The notes under the pieces: model-generated
Database searches by the model: none
Told to the model about the DNA's origin: nothing
Seen by the model: only the letters and a program-made list of their open reading frames with translations
Assembly (NCBI GenBank): GCA_052145115.1
Contig: JBKQPG010000096.1
Span: 1-64,000, forward strand
Reading direction: 5' to 3'
DNA: 64,000 nucleotides
From: CAIVVT01 sp052145115
GTDB taxonomy: Bacteria > Acidobacteriota > Terriglobia > Bryobacterales > Bryobacteraceae
Translations under genes and position numbers: made by a program
Part shown: positions 1-9,553 of the stretch, one piece after another
Numbering within the stretch: the first letter of the stretch is position 1
How the letters are laid out: the number at the start of each line of letters is the position of its first letter

Positions 1-66
1 GGGCCAAGCAACGAACGCATCGTTTACATAAACATCTGTGCCGTTGGCCCAGCGGAGGGACGATGA
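1..66 (+). CDS. C-terminal end of small 'RLE' protein (partial, cut by window start)
   Basis: The first 63 bases read, in frame 1, GPSNERIVYINICAVGPAEGR followed by TGA at 64-66. This matches the C-terminal end of the complete small protein at 33953-34237 (GPSNERIININICLVGPAEGR) with three differences, so the window opens inside a second copy of that gene. Its stop codon overlaps the ATG of the next gene (ATGA at 63-66), exactly as in the other copy. Function is unknown; only the last 21 residues are visible. Confidence 0.6.
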   Translation, partial: GPSNERIVYINICAVGPAEGR

Positions 67-335
67 AGGCAATCGGGCGGAGGTTGTGCCGGCTTGAGGA
101 TCGGTTCGCGCCGCCGGACAAGCCACGCGAGCGTTATCGACTGGTGGTGGGCAGGATTGGCCCGGAAGAAGGCTTACAGAATGCGACGTGCAAGCGTACG
201 CTCTGCGCGAACGGATTGCTCATGGAAGTTGTGCGTTTGAATGGCAGCAGTGACGGCTTGACCGATGAGGATTTGGACAGGTTCGTCGAGAGCTTCCCGA
301 TAGAGCCGGTCGGAGGCCACGTCAGCCGATCCTGA
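63..335 (+). CDS. Small conserved hypothetical protein, copy 1 (90 aa)
   Basis: This 90-residue protein begins MKAIGRRLCRLEDRFAPP and has no signal peptide or membrane segment. The N-terminal basic R-x-x-RLE-x-R stretch looks helical, and the C-terminal half is acidic (LTDEDLDRFVESFP). A near-identical copy lies at 34234-34506. The start is supported by GCGGAGGGACG just upstream of ATG and by a 4-nt overlap with the preceding gene, suggesting translational coupling. Most differences between the copies fall around residues 30-36 and 45-50, and the reading frame is preserved, which argues for a real gene. I do not recognise a named family and assign no function. Confidence 0.6.
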   Translation: MKAIGRRLCRLEDRFAPPDKPRERYRLVVGRIGPEEGLQNATCKRTLCANGLLMEVVRLNGSSDGLTDEDLDRFVESFPIEPVGGHVSRS

Positions 336-806
336 AACGGCACGCTTGCCCAGCCAGTTGCCTACCGATATTGACGGATATCGTTCCTGACGAAGGACTG
401 CTCACCGGCAAGTGATCCGGTCGCGCTCCCGAAGGTCCATGCGCGTCTTGTCGCCATCTATCGGATGAAACGCATCCAACCCGGGCCGCTGCCGTGCGTC
501 TTGCCATTTTCCGTAAACGCCGTTTATCGACCACTGGCACGGTTTCGTAGCGCCTCGTGTTTCATTCGCGGCCGATTGGATAGGGCGCCGCAGCGGAGAA
601 ACGAACAGGTCGGAGAACGGAGGGGAACGGAGAGGCGCTTTGGAAATTGTTTGAAATGAGGCGATTGCCGGTTTTCCGCTACGCGTAGGATCCTGCTGCC
701 TTTCAGCGACTGGGCAAATCATGCGCGCGCGCCATGCAGTCAATACTTGCAGTCGCATTGTCGACTCGTCAAACGTGAGAGCTGCGCCTAGTAAGATGTA
801 GACCTG
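336..806. other. Intergenic region without a recognisable gene
   Basis: No reading frame here has a ribosome-binding site, a family resemblance or a plausible composition. The first 38 bases are the tail of the direct repeat. The rest lies upstream of the DUF4091 gene and may hold its promoter, but I see no clear -35/-10 pair. Confidence 0.5.
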
Positions 807-3692
807 ATGTCAAGTAGAACTGCGGTACTGCTTTGCGCCCTGACGCTAGCCGGCGCGGACGCACGGGTGACGGAGCGTTTTCAATGCCCCGCCACGGCAC
901 ACAACTGGATAGGAACTCCGTCTTGGATTCCCCACCCCGGGCAATCCCCGAACCACGGCGCAGACAGCGCCCTCCTGGTCAGCGGCCGCAGCAGCTACGC
1001 GCTGCTGGCCTTCGATATGTCCGCAGTCAAAGGACTGCGCATCGAAAAGGCTTTTCTTCGCGTTCACCGCAAACCAGATCCCACACCGCTGACCCTGGTG
1101 GGCATTTCCACCATCAGCGGCTCCGAGCCTTGGATGGAAAGCGAGGCGAACTACTTTTTCGCCAAGTCCGGCCATCCTTGGGCATACGACGGCTCGGACG
1201 TCGCCGACGTCACCTTCGGTCTCGGCGGCAGCCTCTACGCTTACGTGAAGGCGCGACCTGCCGGGGACGACTGGTATGAGATCGATGTCCCAGTTCAGAT
1301 CGCAACCGCCCTGGCCATCGGCGACCAGTTTGGCCTCATGCTGAGCGACGAAAAGGGGCAGACTCGCACGCGCCACGCGATCGGCAGCCGCGAGAGCTCC
1401 GATCCGCCGGTGCTGATCGTCGAGGGCGTCCGTTCCAATGCCAAAGCCGGTCCGGTGCACGCGATGGCGCCGCGTTCGGCCACCGCGCTGGGCCGCACTT
1501 CGCTGCAGCCCGGCAGCGTTATTCTCCATTTCGGAGGCGCCAATGCCGCGCGTTACGAGCTGCGCTACTCAGAATCTCCGATCACCTCGAAGAGCTTTGA
1601 GGCCGCCTCGCCAGCGCCGCGCTGGATGCTAGACCCGCTGGCCCCCAAGGCCGAGCCGATGGCCGTATCAAATGCGCTCCATGACGAAGTGAACGCTGTG
1701 GTCGAACAGTTGCAGCCCGGCAAGCTCTACTACTTCGCCGCGCGCGGCGTGAGTGCCACGGGCCACCCGGGCCCGGTCAGCGCGCTCGGTAGTCTGCGAG
1801 CGTTCGCACGCACGTGGCCCGAATTGCCGAAGACGGCCCAGACATCCCAGACGGAGGAGCGATCCGCCGGCGGCGGAGTGAAGGTCTGGTCATTCTCCGA
1901 GTTGCACAAAGTGAACCCGCAAACCGGCGTGCTGCTCGAAAAGGGTCCCGTCTGGACCCGCAGCGTCAAGCTCACCGGGGCGCGAAACGAGTTCGTCGCG
2001 TTCCAGGTGGCAGTTGAGAGCGAGATTCCAGTCAAAGATATAGCAGTCACGGTGGACCAGCCGCTCTTCGCCGAATGCAAGCTGCCGCTCGTCTTCCAGA
2101 AGACCGGCGCCGTGCAACTCTACCGCGAGTGGATGGTGCCGGACGACAAGGACACCAGCCCGAATCGCCCCTGGTATCCCGATCCGCTCATCCCGCTCAG
2201 CGGCGTGTTCGATCTGCCCGCCGCCGATAACGGCGTGCCGCGCCAGCGCGTGCAGCCGGTTTTCGTTGATATCTACATCCCGCACGACGCGGCGCCCGGC
2301 GTCCACCACGGAAGCATCGCGGTGCGCGCCGGCGGCCAACTCATCCGCAATGTCCCAGTTGACGTGGACGTGCTCCCGTTCGGGCTGCCCGACAACCTGA
2401 ACTTCCTCGTGGACCTCAATGCCTACGGCGGCGTCAACGGCGGCTACGACATCCAGCGAGGCACTCCCGAGTACCACAAACTGCTTCAGGCATATCACCG
2501 AATGGCGCACCTGAATCGCGCAAACCTGGATTTGCTCGGCTATTCCCACTCGGGCACCACCGAGCCGGACCAGGCGCCGCCGCTGGAGGGCGAGGGCGCC
2601 GCCACCAAGGTCGCGAACTGGGACGCCTGGGACGCGCACTTCGGCCCGTTGGTTTCAGGCTCCGCCTTCGCCGACCTGCCGCGCGCCTCTGTCCCCGTGC
2701 CGATCATCTATCTCGCGCTGTTCGAGAACTGGCCCGGCGACCTGCGCAAGCAGTACAAATGGAACATCCCGGAGCGGCCCAAGACGAAGGCCGAGTACGA
2801 CGAACTGATCGCCCGCCAAGCCCTTGAAAGCGGCCCTATCGACGAGGGGTTCCCGCAGGATTACCAGGAGCGATTTTCGGCTGTATCCCGGCAGTTCGCC
2901 CAGCACTTCCGAGAGCGGAAGTGGCTCACGACCCAGTACCAGATCTTCTTCAACGACAAGTATTACTACAAGGACCCGACCCGCATGTCTGCCGCCAACG
3001 GAGTTTCCTGGTGGCTGCTGGACGAGCCTAACCATCATGACGACTACCGCGCCCTCAGTTTCTTCGGCTGGCTCGGCAAGCGCTCGTTGAAGGACTACCC
3101 GGATGTGCCGATGGTCTTCCGCGCCGATATCAGCTACGTGGATTTCATCCGCGATCAACTTGCGGACCAGATCGATATCGACTGCACCAGCCAGCACTTC
3201 TGGACCAAGAACCGCTACCTGATGGACCACCGTAACCGCTTCGGGCGCACCTACTGGAACTACGCCAGCACCAATCACCCGCGCGAAACCAACGTCGGGA
3301 TGCGCGCCTGGTGCTGGCGCGCGTGGGTCGCCGGCGCCGATGGCATCGTGCCCTGGAATACCGTTCATGGCAAAGATGCGTGGGACCGCGCCGAACCGCT
3401 GACCGTCTTCTACGTGGGCCAGAAATTCGGCCTCAACGAGCCGTTCGGTTGCCTCCGCCTCAAGGCCTTCCGCCGCGGCCAGCAGGATGTTGAGTATATG
3501 ACTCTGCTGAGCCGCAAGATGGGCTGGGACCGGGAGGCGGTGCAGCGCGCAGTGGCCGGGGCGCTGGACCTTTCCGAGGACGTGCGCTTCCAATACGAAG
3601 AAGATGCCGGCGGCATCCGTTTCAACCGCATTGACGACGCGCAACTCGACCAGGTGCGTCTCCGCATCGCGGCCGCATTGACCGCAAAGTAA
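807..3692 (+). CDS. Secreted DUF4091 (GH123-like) glycoside hydrolase-type protein
   Basis: A 961-residue secreted protein. The N-terminus (MSSRTAVLLCALTLAGADA) is a signal peptide. Residues about 25-210 resemble a DNRLRE-type beta-sandwich (SSYALLAFDMSAVKGLRIEKAFLRVHRK). A fibronectin-III-like segment follows (about 225-345, LQPGKLYYFAARGVSATGHPGPVSA). The rest is the large DUF4091/GH123-like barrel region, with the hallmark DUF4091 C-terminus (AWVAGADGIVPWNTVHGKDAW, then FGCLRLKAFRRGQQDVEYMTLL). Members are believed to act on glycans outside the cytoplasm; the substrate cannot be read from the sequence. It stands alone on the plus strand, convergent with the DUF5107 gene. The family call is from recognised C-terminal motifs, the activity is inferred. 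Confidence 0.8.
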   Translation: MSSRTAVLLCALTLAGADARVTERFQCPATAHNWIGTPSWIPHPGQSPNHGADSALLVSGRSSYALLAFDMSAVKGLRIEKAFLRVHRKPDPTPLTLVGISTISGSEPWMESEANYFFAKSGHPWAYDGSDVADVTFGLGGSLYAYVKARPAGDDWYEIDVPVQIATALAIGDQFGLMLSDEKGQTRTRHAIGSRESSDPPVLIVEGVRSNAKAGPVHAMAPRSATALGRTSLQPGSVILHFGGANAARYELRYSESPITSKSFEAASPAPRWMLDPLAPKAEPMAVSNALHDEVNAVVEQLQPGKLYYFAARGVSATGHPGPVSALGSLRAFARTWPELPKTAQTSQTEERSAGGGVKVWSFSELHKVNPQTGVLLEKGPVWTRSVKLTGARNEFVAFQVAVESEIPVKDIAVTVDQPLFAECKLPLVFQKTGAVQLYREWMVPDDKDTSPNRPWYPDPLIPLSGVFDLPAADNGVPRQRVQPVFVDIYIPHDAAPGVHHGSIAVRAGGQLIRNVPVDVDVLPFGLPDNLNFLVDLNAYGGVNGGYDIQRGTPEYHKLLQAYHRMAHLNRANLDLLGYSHSGTTEPDQAPPLEGEGAATKVANWDAWDAHFGPLVSGSAFADLPRASVPVPIIYLALFENWPGDLRKQYKWNIPERPKTKAEYDELIARQALESGPIDEGFPQDYQERFSAVSRQFAQHFRERKWLTTQYQIFFNDKYYYKDPTRMSAANGVSWWLLDEPNHHDDYRALSFFGWLGKRSLKDYPDVPMVFRADISYVDFIRDQLADQIDIDCTSQHFWTKNRYLMDHRNRFGRTYWNYASTNHPRETNVGMRAWCWRAWVAGADGIVPWNTVHGKDAWDRAEPLTVFYVGQKFGLNEPFGCLRLKAFRRGQQDVEYMTLLSRKMGWDREAVQRAVAGALDLSEDVRFQYEEDAGGIRFNRIDDAQLDQVRLRIAAALTAK

Positions 3693-3839
3693 GCGCAAAC
3701 CGCCGCTACGTGTCAGTAGTCAGAACGGAATCCGCGGGGCGGAGCGGCGCTAGCTAACCATGAGCCAGGCGACAAGTGCGTCTCCCGCAGGGACCGAGCG
3801 GGCAAACCCCGCCACCGCCGTTGTCTCCCGTTACCCCAC

Positions 3840-6800
3840 TCAAGGCAGCGGGTCCAACACGTCTCCTGAAAGCTCGAAGCGCGGAGCCAGCAACTCGGGC
3901 TGAGCCTTGACTGCATCCTGCATCAGCCGGCGCGCGACTTGCGTCTCCCCGGCGTTCTTCTGGGCCAGGCCAAGCAGGTAGCGCGCTTCGGCGCGGTGGT
4001 TGGGACGGGGCGCGTCCATTTCCGTCTCCGCGAAATCTACGAAGTGCTTGGTCAGTTGGCTTGCTTCCGCCTTGCGGCCGAGCCGCTCGAGCGAGAGCAC
4101 CATATAGAAGTTCTCACTGTTCCAGCTGTCGCGGTCGCCCGACAGTTGCTCCACGCCCTCGAGGCCCTTCTCGTAGGCCCGCCGGGCCTCTGCCTGCCGG
4201 CCCAGCGCATCGAGAGTGCGACCGAGGAAGTACTGCAGACGCGGCGTGGATTGGAACTGGAAGGTGTCTACGCCCAGCGAAACGGGCGGTTTCATGGACG
4301 ACTCGAAAAGCGCAAGCGCTTCGGCATAACGGCCTTGGTTGAACGCCGCCGCGCCCATCCCATAGCGCATGGCCCGGAATTTGTCCCGCAAGCCGTAGCT
4401 TCTGTGGCGGGGTTCGAACTCATGTGTGGCGATGAGTTTCTCAGCATCCTGATAGCGACCCTTGACCAGGTAGGCGGCGATCAGCGCTTCGGCCAGATCG
4501 TCGTCCTTGGGCGAGCGTTCGAAGGCCTTCGTCAGCAAGGCGAACTGCTCGTCAAAGCGGCCGGCCCGGGCGTACAGAGCACTGAGGTCGTTGAAGGTCC
4601 GGACATGCGCCGGGTTCAGTTGCGTGGCGGCTTCCAGCTGCGCGGCCGCCTTTTCCAGCGGGTAGCCCTGTTCAGCGTAGGCCAGGCCGAGCGCGCGGTG
4701 CGACTGAAAGTCGCGCGGGCCAGCCTCCACTGCGGCTTCCCACTGGCGAATCGCCTCGGCGGGCCGTTCGTGGTAGTAAAGCAGGCAAGCCAGATTGAAC
4801 CGCGCCACGGTATCCTTGGGATCGGCCTCGACCGCGGCTGCCAGCGGCGCTTCACTTTCTTCGCGATAGGGGAAGCGGTCTATGTTACCACTGGCAGTCC
4901 GGGCCTTTTTCAGATACTCGGTCGCCCGCGCCGCGTCGCCGTCCTTTTGCAGGCAGTAGGCCAGCGTGTAGTAGAACTCAGGCGTGGTGCCCCAGGGATC
5001 CCGGTTGTCGTGTTCGACGATTTCCAGAATCTGGGCCGCGTCCTTCCACTTCCGCAACTTCTCGTAGAAGATGGCCAGGTCCAGGGCCTCCTGACTTTGT
5101 CCTCCGGTGAGACGCAACAGCTCGGCTTTGCCCCCGGGATCGCCTGTCAGAAAGTAGTGCTCGGCTGCGGCGAAACGGTCCGATGAGTCGATGCGCTCGA
5201 TTTCGGCCAACTGCTTCAGCGCGTTCGGCGCGTTGTTCTGCTCACGCCAGGTCACGGCCAGCAGCAACCGCGAATTCATGTCGTAGCCGTTGGCCATGAT
5301 GGCTCGTTCCAGATGGCTCACGGCGGAATCGAGGTTCTTGCCGAGAAACGCCAGGCGTCCGAGGTGGAATTCGCGCTCTCCGAAGTACGCGCTCTGCGGC
5401 CAGATGTAATAGAGATTGCGCTCGGCGTGCTGGTCATCACCAAGCGCGAACTGGCTCATGGCGAGGTAGTAATAAGCTTCGTCTAGGTAGGGATCGCGCT
5501 CGATGGCCTTTTGCAAATGCGTGATGGCGCTTTCGTACCGGCCTGCTGAGAAGTGATAGATGCCCAGTTGCAGGTGCGCGCGCGAGAAGCCCGGATCGCG
5601 CGCCAGCGACTGGTTCAGCAGTTCCTCGGCCGCAGCGTAATTCAGTTCCTTGAGTTTGAATTCGGCCGCCACCACTAGTTCTTCTGCGCTCATCTGCCCG
5701 GGGGACTTACGCTGTCTTTCAAGCGGCGCGGTGAAAGAGGTGTACTCCTTGCGTCCGGGATCGCTGTCAGGGCGGTGATAGGTCATCAGCTCACGGCCGG
5801 CCACATCCGTCACCCGAACCACCAGGCCCTTCGTCTGCGCCGCTGTCACGCGGGCATCGAACGGCTGGCCGGGCGCGAGGTCGGCACGCGTGCTGATAAG
5901 CTGAATGCCGTCGGCGGTGACGATCACGCTCGCTCCGTTCAGCACCCGCATGGCCGCGAGACGAACGCGCACGTCATGATCCTGGACTTCCAGGTTCAAG
6001 GCCACATCGCGCGTGGTCGTGGTCAGCCCGCCAATGCCGGACACCGGCAGCCACCATTCGCTCCACTGCTCCACCTTGTGCGGACCCACGTACTCGTAGT
6101 GACCGTCCCAGACGTGCCGCCCGCTCTGCACTTCGATATACGGGCCGGCATGGTCCGTGTAGGCACGCTCCAGGGCACTCGCGCTGTCACTGTAGCCGAA
6201 TGTCCACAACTTCATGCCCTGGACGATGCGGCGATCGGCGTATCGAAAAACGCCATAGTCCAGGTCGAAGTGATAGGCGCCTTGGAAATTATCGTATGTG
6301 TCGATTCCGAATACGCCGAGCATGTGCTTGTTGTTGCGGTCCCAACTGTAGTCGATGCCGTTGAACACAGGCCAGTCCGCGATCTCGGCAGTCGTATGGC
6401 CGATGGTCCGGCTCATGGGGTAGATAAAGCGGGTCCCCTCGGTGGCGGCCAGGCTGCCGCTGATCCAGAACATCTGCGGCATGCGGCCGTCCCGCCGGTT
6501 GTAACAGAAGACGCTCATCTGCAGCGCCGCGATTCCGGGATGGAGCGTGGCGATCAGATTCACCTTCATGTGATACACGGGATCCAATTCGCCCAGTACC
6601 AGCGAGACGCTGCCATCTTCATTGCGGACGACTTTGTTGGACCAGAAGGGCTCGCCGCGCAAGGTCATGGAGTGCAGATCGTGCGGGCCGGTCAGTTCGA
6701 TTCCAAACAGCGGAAAGCTGTCCTTAGGGTTGTAGTTGGCGGGCTTGATGACGTCGTTGCGGTAGAAGACCTCGCGGCTGTGGACCTTGTCAAAGAGAGA

Positions 6801-7100
6801 GAACAAGCGGCCGCCGAATTCGGGAAGATAGGTGATCTTCAGGTACTCATTTTCGATGAAGATCGCCTGATAATCCCGCGGTATCGGACTGTCCTGCTGG
6901 AAGGGATGTAGGTAAGCCGTGAAGGGATACAGGCCGGTCACCGTGGAGTTGCCGAACAAGGCCGGCGCGGTCTCTCTGCTGCTGTGTTCGTAAGTCGGTA
7001 GGGTAAGGGTGCCTTCGGAAACCCGAATCGATTCCGCGGGCGCGGCATGACAGGCCAGCGCTGCCAGAACGAGCACCGCCAGCTGGTTCGATAGCTTCAT
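3840..7100 (-). CDS. Secreted DUF5107 domain protein with TPR array
   Basis: A 1086-residue exported protein. MKLSNQLAVLVLAALACHAAPA is a signal peptide. Residues about 25-390 form a DUF5107-type domain (YLKITYLPEFGGRLFSLFDKVHSREVFYRN; GPHDLHSM; FGYSDSASALERAYTDHAGPYIEVQSGR), a fold related to galactose-mutarotase-like carbohydrate-binding proteins. From about residue 460 to the end there are many tetratricopeptide repeats (for example DPGFSRAHLQLGIYHFSAGRYESAITHLQKAIERDP). Likely role: periplasmic carbohydrate recognition or a carbohydrate-active scaffold. The start is supported by AAGAGA about 8 nt upstream of ATG. A decayed gene fragment ends 28 bp upstream on the same strand. Confidence 0.8.
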   Translation of the reverse strand: MKLSNQLAVLVLAALACHAAPAESIRVSEGTLTLPTYEHSSRETAPALFGNSTVTGLYPFTAYLHPFQQDSPIPRDYQAIFIENEYLKITYLPEFGGRLFSLFDKVHSREVFYRNDVIKPANYNPKDSFPLFGIELTGPHDLHSMTLRGEPFWSNKVVRNEDGSVSLVLGELDPVYHMKVNLIATLHPGIAALQMSVFCYNRRDGRMPQMFWISGSLAATEGTRFIYPMSRTIGHTTAEIADWPVFNGIDYSWDRNNKHMLGVFGIDTYDNFQGAYHFDLDYGVFRYADRRIVQGMKLWTFGYSDSASALERAYTDHAGPYIEVQSGRHVWDGHYEYVGPHKVEQWSEWWLPVSGIGGLTTTTRDVALNLEVQDHDVRVRLAAMRVLNGASVIVTADGIQLISTRADLAPGQPFDARVTAAQTKGLVVRVTDVAGRELMTYHRPDSDPGRKEYTSFTAPLERQRKSPGQMSAEELVVAAEFKLKELNYAAAEELLNQSLARDPGFSRAHLQLGIYHFSAGRYESAITHLQKAIERDPYLDEAYYYLAMSQFALGDDQHAERNLYYIWPQSAYFGEREFHLGRLAFLGKNLDSAVSHLERAIMANGYDMNSRLLLAVTWREQNNAPNALKQLAEIERIDSSDRFAAAEHYFLTGDPGGKAELLRLTGGQSQEALDLAIFYEKLRKWKDAAQILEIVEHDNRDPWGTTPEFYYTLAYCLQKDGDAARATEYLKKARTASGNIDRFPYREESEAPLAAAVEADPKDTVARFNLACLLYYHERPAEAIRQWEAAVEAGPRDFQSHRALGLAYAEQGYPLEKAAAQLEAATQLNPAHVRTFNDLSALYARAGRFDEQFALLTKAFERSPKDDDLAEALIAAYLVKGRYQDAEKLIATHEFEPRHRSYGLRDKFRAMRYGMGAAAFNQGRYAEALALFESSMKPPVSLGVDTFQFQSTPRLQYFLGRTLDALGRQAEARRAYEKGLEGVEQLSGDRDSWNSENFYMVLSLERLGRKAEASQLTKHFVDFAETEMDAPRPNHRAEARYLLGLAQKNAGETQVARRLMQDAVKAQPELLAPRFELSGDVLDPLP

Positions 7101-7128
7101 TGCGGTTCTCTTGGGGGATAGTATTGCT

Positions 7129-7440
7129 TCATTTCACCTCCAGACTGCGAGGCAAGGAGACGGCCATGCAGTTGTTGGATTCGTAGTAATCGAGGTTGTG
7201 CAACGGAGCATAGGCGCATGCACCTGTGAATGGCCGGTCCCGCCTATAGGTCCCGAATCCCCTGGCATCCAGCAGTGCGATTACGTCGCTGGCGTCTCCG
7301 CTCAGATCCGCGCCACGGGTCGTGAGATCGGGGTTGTTGTCGTCAGCAGACAGAACGACACGGAGCAAGTGGCCGTCGATCATCCCGCATTCTTTCACAT
7401 TGCCGGAGGGCAGGTTGCACTCCTGGCCGTTCCCGGCTGA
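7129..7440 (-). pseudogene. Remnant of FG-GAP/rhamnogalacturonan-lyase-like C-terminal region
   Basis: Reading down from 7440, the frame gives SAGNGQECNLPSGNVKECG..., then GADLSGDASDVIALLD, YRRDRPFTGACAYAPL and YYESNNCMAVSLP before TGA at 7129-7131. It aligns along its whole length with the second remnant at 33135-33650 (GDGQEYVLLSGDTREGG; ADVTGDQRDEVIL; YTQDRPFQG; NESNYRTTVSLPGW). The motif order is that of the C-terminal end of large secreted FG-GAP/lyase-like proteins of Acidobacteria and Planctomycetes. The upstream part is lost (TGA directly before 7440), so this is a decayed fragment. Family naming is from memory of motifs and moderately certain. Confidence 0.5.
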
Positions 7441-8074
7441 TCAAACGTGCTGGAAACTACTCTACCGCTGCGGCTATGACACGGTCCCGGAGACATCACG
7501 CGACGACCTGCCGGAGATTCTCCCACACCGTTCCGACCGGCTGTACCCCTGTAGTCGCCTTTCAAGAGCGTCGTCAAGGCTTGCGGCCTTAGACTAGGAA
7601 ACGGCGCTGGATGGGAATCTTCTTGGTTGGTAACGTTAAGTGGCGTTTCCGGACATTAGATGACCTGGGAGGGCGTTCAACCAGTTCTTGCCGGTAGTGG
7701 AACGGAGAATCGCACTGCTTCCGAATGACCTGGCGGAAGCTGCCGAGCACCATCTTCATGACCCCGGCCCCTTGCCCGAATGCTACCGATATTGACCCTT
7801 AACGTTCCGAATCGGGCCATGGCGCGTGCAAATAAGAACTTCGCCAGTCCCATGTTCCGCCTACGCCGTCACATGTGCCTCAGATATCGCGACAGAATCA
7901 TTATGCCCTTGCGCTGTCGAAGGCCCCCAAACGCTCCTGACCACCCGCGGCGCCTAGTCCGCCCTCAGACCATGTCCGCGCCGCACTCACACAGTAGTGC
8001 TCGCAAGACGGACCGCTGGCAGCGGCTCTTTCCCTCACCCTAGCAGCCAGCGACCGATTCGCCTGACCCGCGCG
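7441..8074. other. Intergenic region without a recognisable gene
   Basis: Short open frames here (for example 7780-8043 plus) are Arg/Pro-rich and lack a ribosome-binding site or family resemblance. One curiosity is CTACCGATATTGAC at 7783-7796, also found at the right border of the direct repeat (362-375). Otherwise nothing is seen. Confidence 0.4.
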
Positions 8075-9553
8075 TTACAGCTTGACAGTGACTGTTTTCA
8101 CTTCCGTATACTGCTGCAGACCATACTCGCCGAGTTCTCGTCCAAGGCCAGACTGCTTGAAGCCTCCGAATGGAGCCGCGGCGTCGAAAACGTCATAGCA
8201 GTTCACCCACACCGTGCCAGCGCGGACTTTGTTGGCAATCGCGTGAGCCTTGGTAATATCACGGGTCCACACCGCCGCCGCGAGGCCGTATATCGACTTG
8301 TTTGCCCGCTCGATGACTTCGTCCAGATCCTTGAATTTGATAATGCTCATGACAGGTCCGAAGATCTCTTCCTGGGCGATCTTCATGGTGTCTTTCACAT
8401 CCGCGAAGACTGTAGGTTCGATGAAGTAGCCGCGATCCCCGACACGTTGGCCCCCACAGAGCAACGATGCGCCCTCGCGCTTGCCGGATTCGATGTAGGA
8501 CATCACCTTGTCGAACTGAACATCGTCGACTTGCGGCCCCTGCTCGGTTGCTTGGTCGAACGGATCGCCAACTGTGCGTTTCTTCGCCCTGGCAACACTC
8601 TTTTCAACGAATTGGTCATAGGCCTTCTCTTCTACGAAAAGCCGGGAACCCGCGCAACAGCATTGCCCCTGATTGAAGAACAAGGCGAAATGACTGCCCT
8701 CTATTGCCTGGTCCATATCGGCATCAGCGAACACGATGTTGGGGCTCTTGCCACCTAGTTCGAGAGTTACTCGTTTCAGATTGGAGTCCGCGGCGGCGCG
8801 CATGATCAAATGGCCCACTTCCGTAGAGCCGGTGAAGGCCACCTTGTCGACGTCCATATGGCTGGCGATCGTAGCGCCTGCTGTCGGGCCATAACCAGGA
8901 AGGATGTTCACTACTCCAGCCGGGAAGCCGGCTTCAACAATCAGTTCGCCGACCCTGAGGGCCGTGAGAGGAGTCTGCTCCGCCGGTTTGAGGATTACAG
9001 TGTTGCCCGCCGCCAGCGCAGGCCCCAGCTTCCAGGCCTGCATCAGCAACGGGAAGTTCCAGGGAATGATCTGTCCCACGACGCCCACTGGCTCGTGTCT
9101 CGTATAGCAGAAGTAGTCGCCTGAAATGGGAATGGTCTTACCTTGTATCTTGTCTGCCCAGCCGGCATAGTACCGGTAGCAGGCGATCGTCAGAGGTAAG
9201 TCCGCGGCGCGCGCTATGGCAACCGGTTTGCCATTGTCCAGAGTCTCAAGCCTCGCGAGCTCGTCTGCGTTGTGTTCGATCAGATCGGCCAGCCGATAAA
9301 GCAAGCGGCCTCGCTCTGACGCGGACGTCTTGCGCCAGGGCCCGTGTTCAAAGGCTCGCCGGGCCGCCTTAACCGCTTTGTCAACGTCTGCGGCGTCGGC
9401 TTCAGCCACCTGCGCGATTTCCTCCCCTGTCGCAGGGTTGATGTCTGCAAATGTCTTACCCGATTCGCTCTCAACCCATTCATTGTTGATCAGCAGCCGG
9501 ACGGTCATTGGTGCGGCCGATTTCTCGCTGGCGGGTGACGCTAAAGATGCCAT
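8075..9553 (-). CDS. NAD(P)-dependent aldehyde dehydrogenase
   Basis: A 492-residue cytosolic ALDH of the class 1/2 (betaine/retinal-type) group that oxidises an aldehyde to the acid using NAD(P)+. Visible hallmarks are the proton-relay Asn region (GVVGQIIPWNFP), the cofactor motif FTGSTEVGHLI, the general-base Glu in VTLELGGKSPNIV (about residue 265) and the nucleophile in GQCCCAGSR (Cys299). The C-terminal ...GGFKQSGLGRELGEYGL motif is intact, and length is normal for the family. A good ribosome-binding site (AAAGGAGA about 8 nt before ATG) supports the start, giving a short Ala/Ser-rich leader. It is monocistronic with no pathway partner nearby, so the substrate is undetermined. Confidence 0.93.
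   Translation of the reverse strand: MASLASPASEKSAAPMTVRLLINNEWVESESGKTFADINPATGEEIAQVAEADAADVDKAVKAARRAFEHGPWRKTSASERGRLLYRLADLIEHNADELARLETLDNGKPVAIARAADLPLTIACYRYYAGWADKIQGKTIPISGDYFCYTRHEPVGVVGQIIPWNFPLLMQAWKLGPALAAGNTVILKPAEQTPLTALRVGELIVEAGFPAGVVNILPGYGPTAGATIASHMDVDKVAFTGSTEVGHLIMRAAADSNLKRVTLELGGKSPNIVFADADMDQAIEGSHFALFFNQGQCCCAGSRLFVEEKAYDQFVEKSVARAKKRTVGDPFDQATEQGPQVDDVQFDKVMSYIESGKREGASLLCGGQRVGDRGYFIEPTVFADVKDTMKIAQEEIFGPVMSIIKFKDLDEVIERANKSIYGLAAAVWTRDITKAHAIANKVRAGTVWVNCYDVFDAAAPFGGFKQSGLGRELGEYGLQQYTEVKTVTVKL

Larger units (their letters stand above)
1..373 (+). repeat. Direct repeat copy A (about 373 bp; partner 34172-34544)
   Basis: Bases 1-373 align without gaps to 34172-34544 (constant offset 34171), with roughly 20 scattered substitutions. 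Similarity stops abruptly after the shared CCTACCGATA-TTG/CTG motif. The left border is outside the window. The repeat contains the end of one small gene and all of the next. Confidence 0.85.

Noticed and set aside
402..758. 118-codon minus-strand frame upstream of the DUF4091 gene
   Set aside because: No ribosome-binding site and no recognisable motif; composition typical of random high-GC sequence.
2655..3698. Minus-strand frame of 347 codons under the DUF4091 gene
   Set aside because: Shadow of the plus-strand gene; no independent support.
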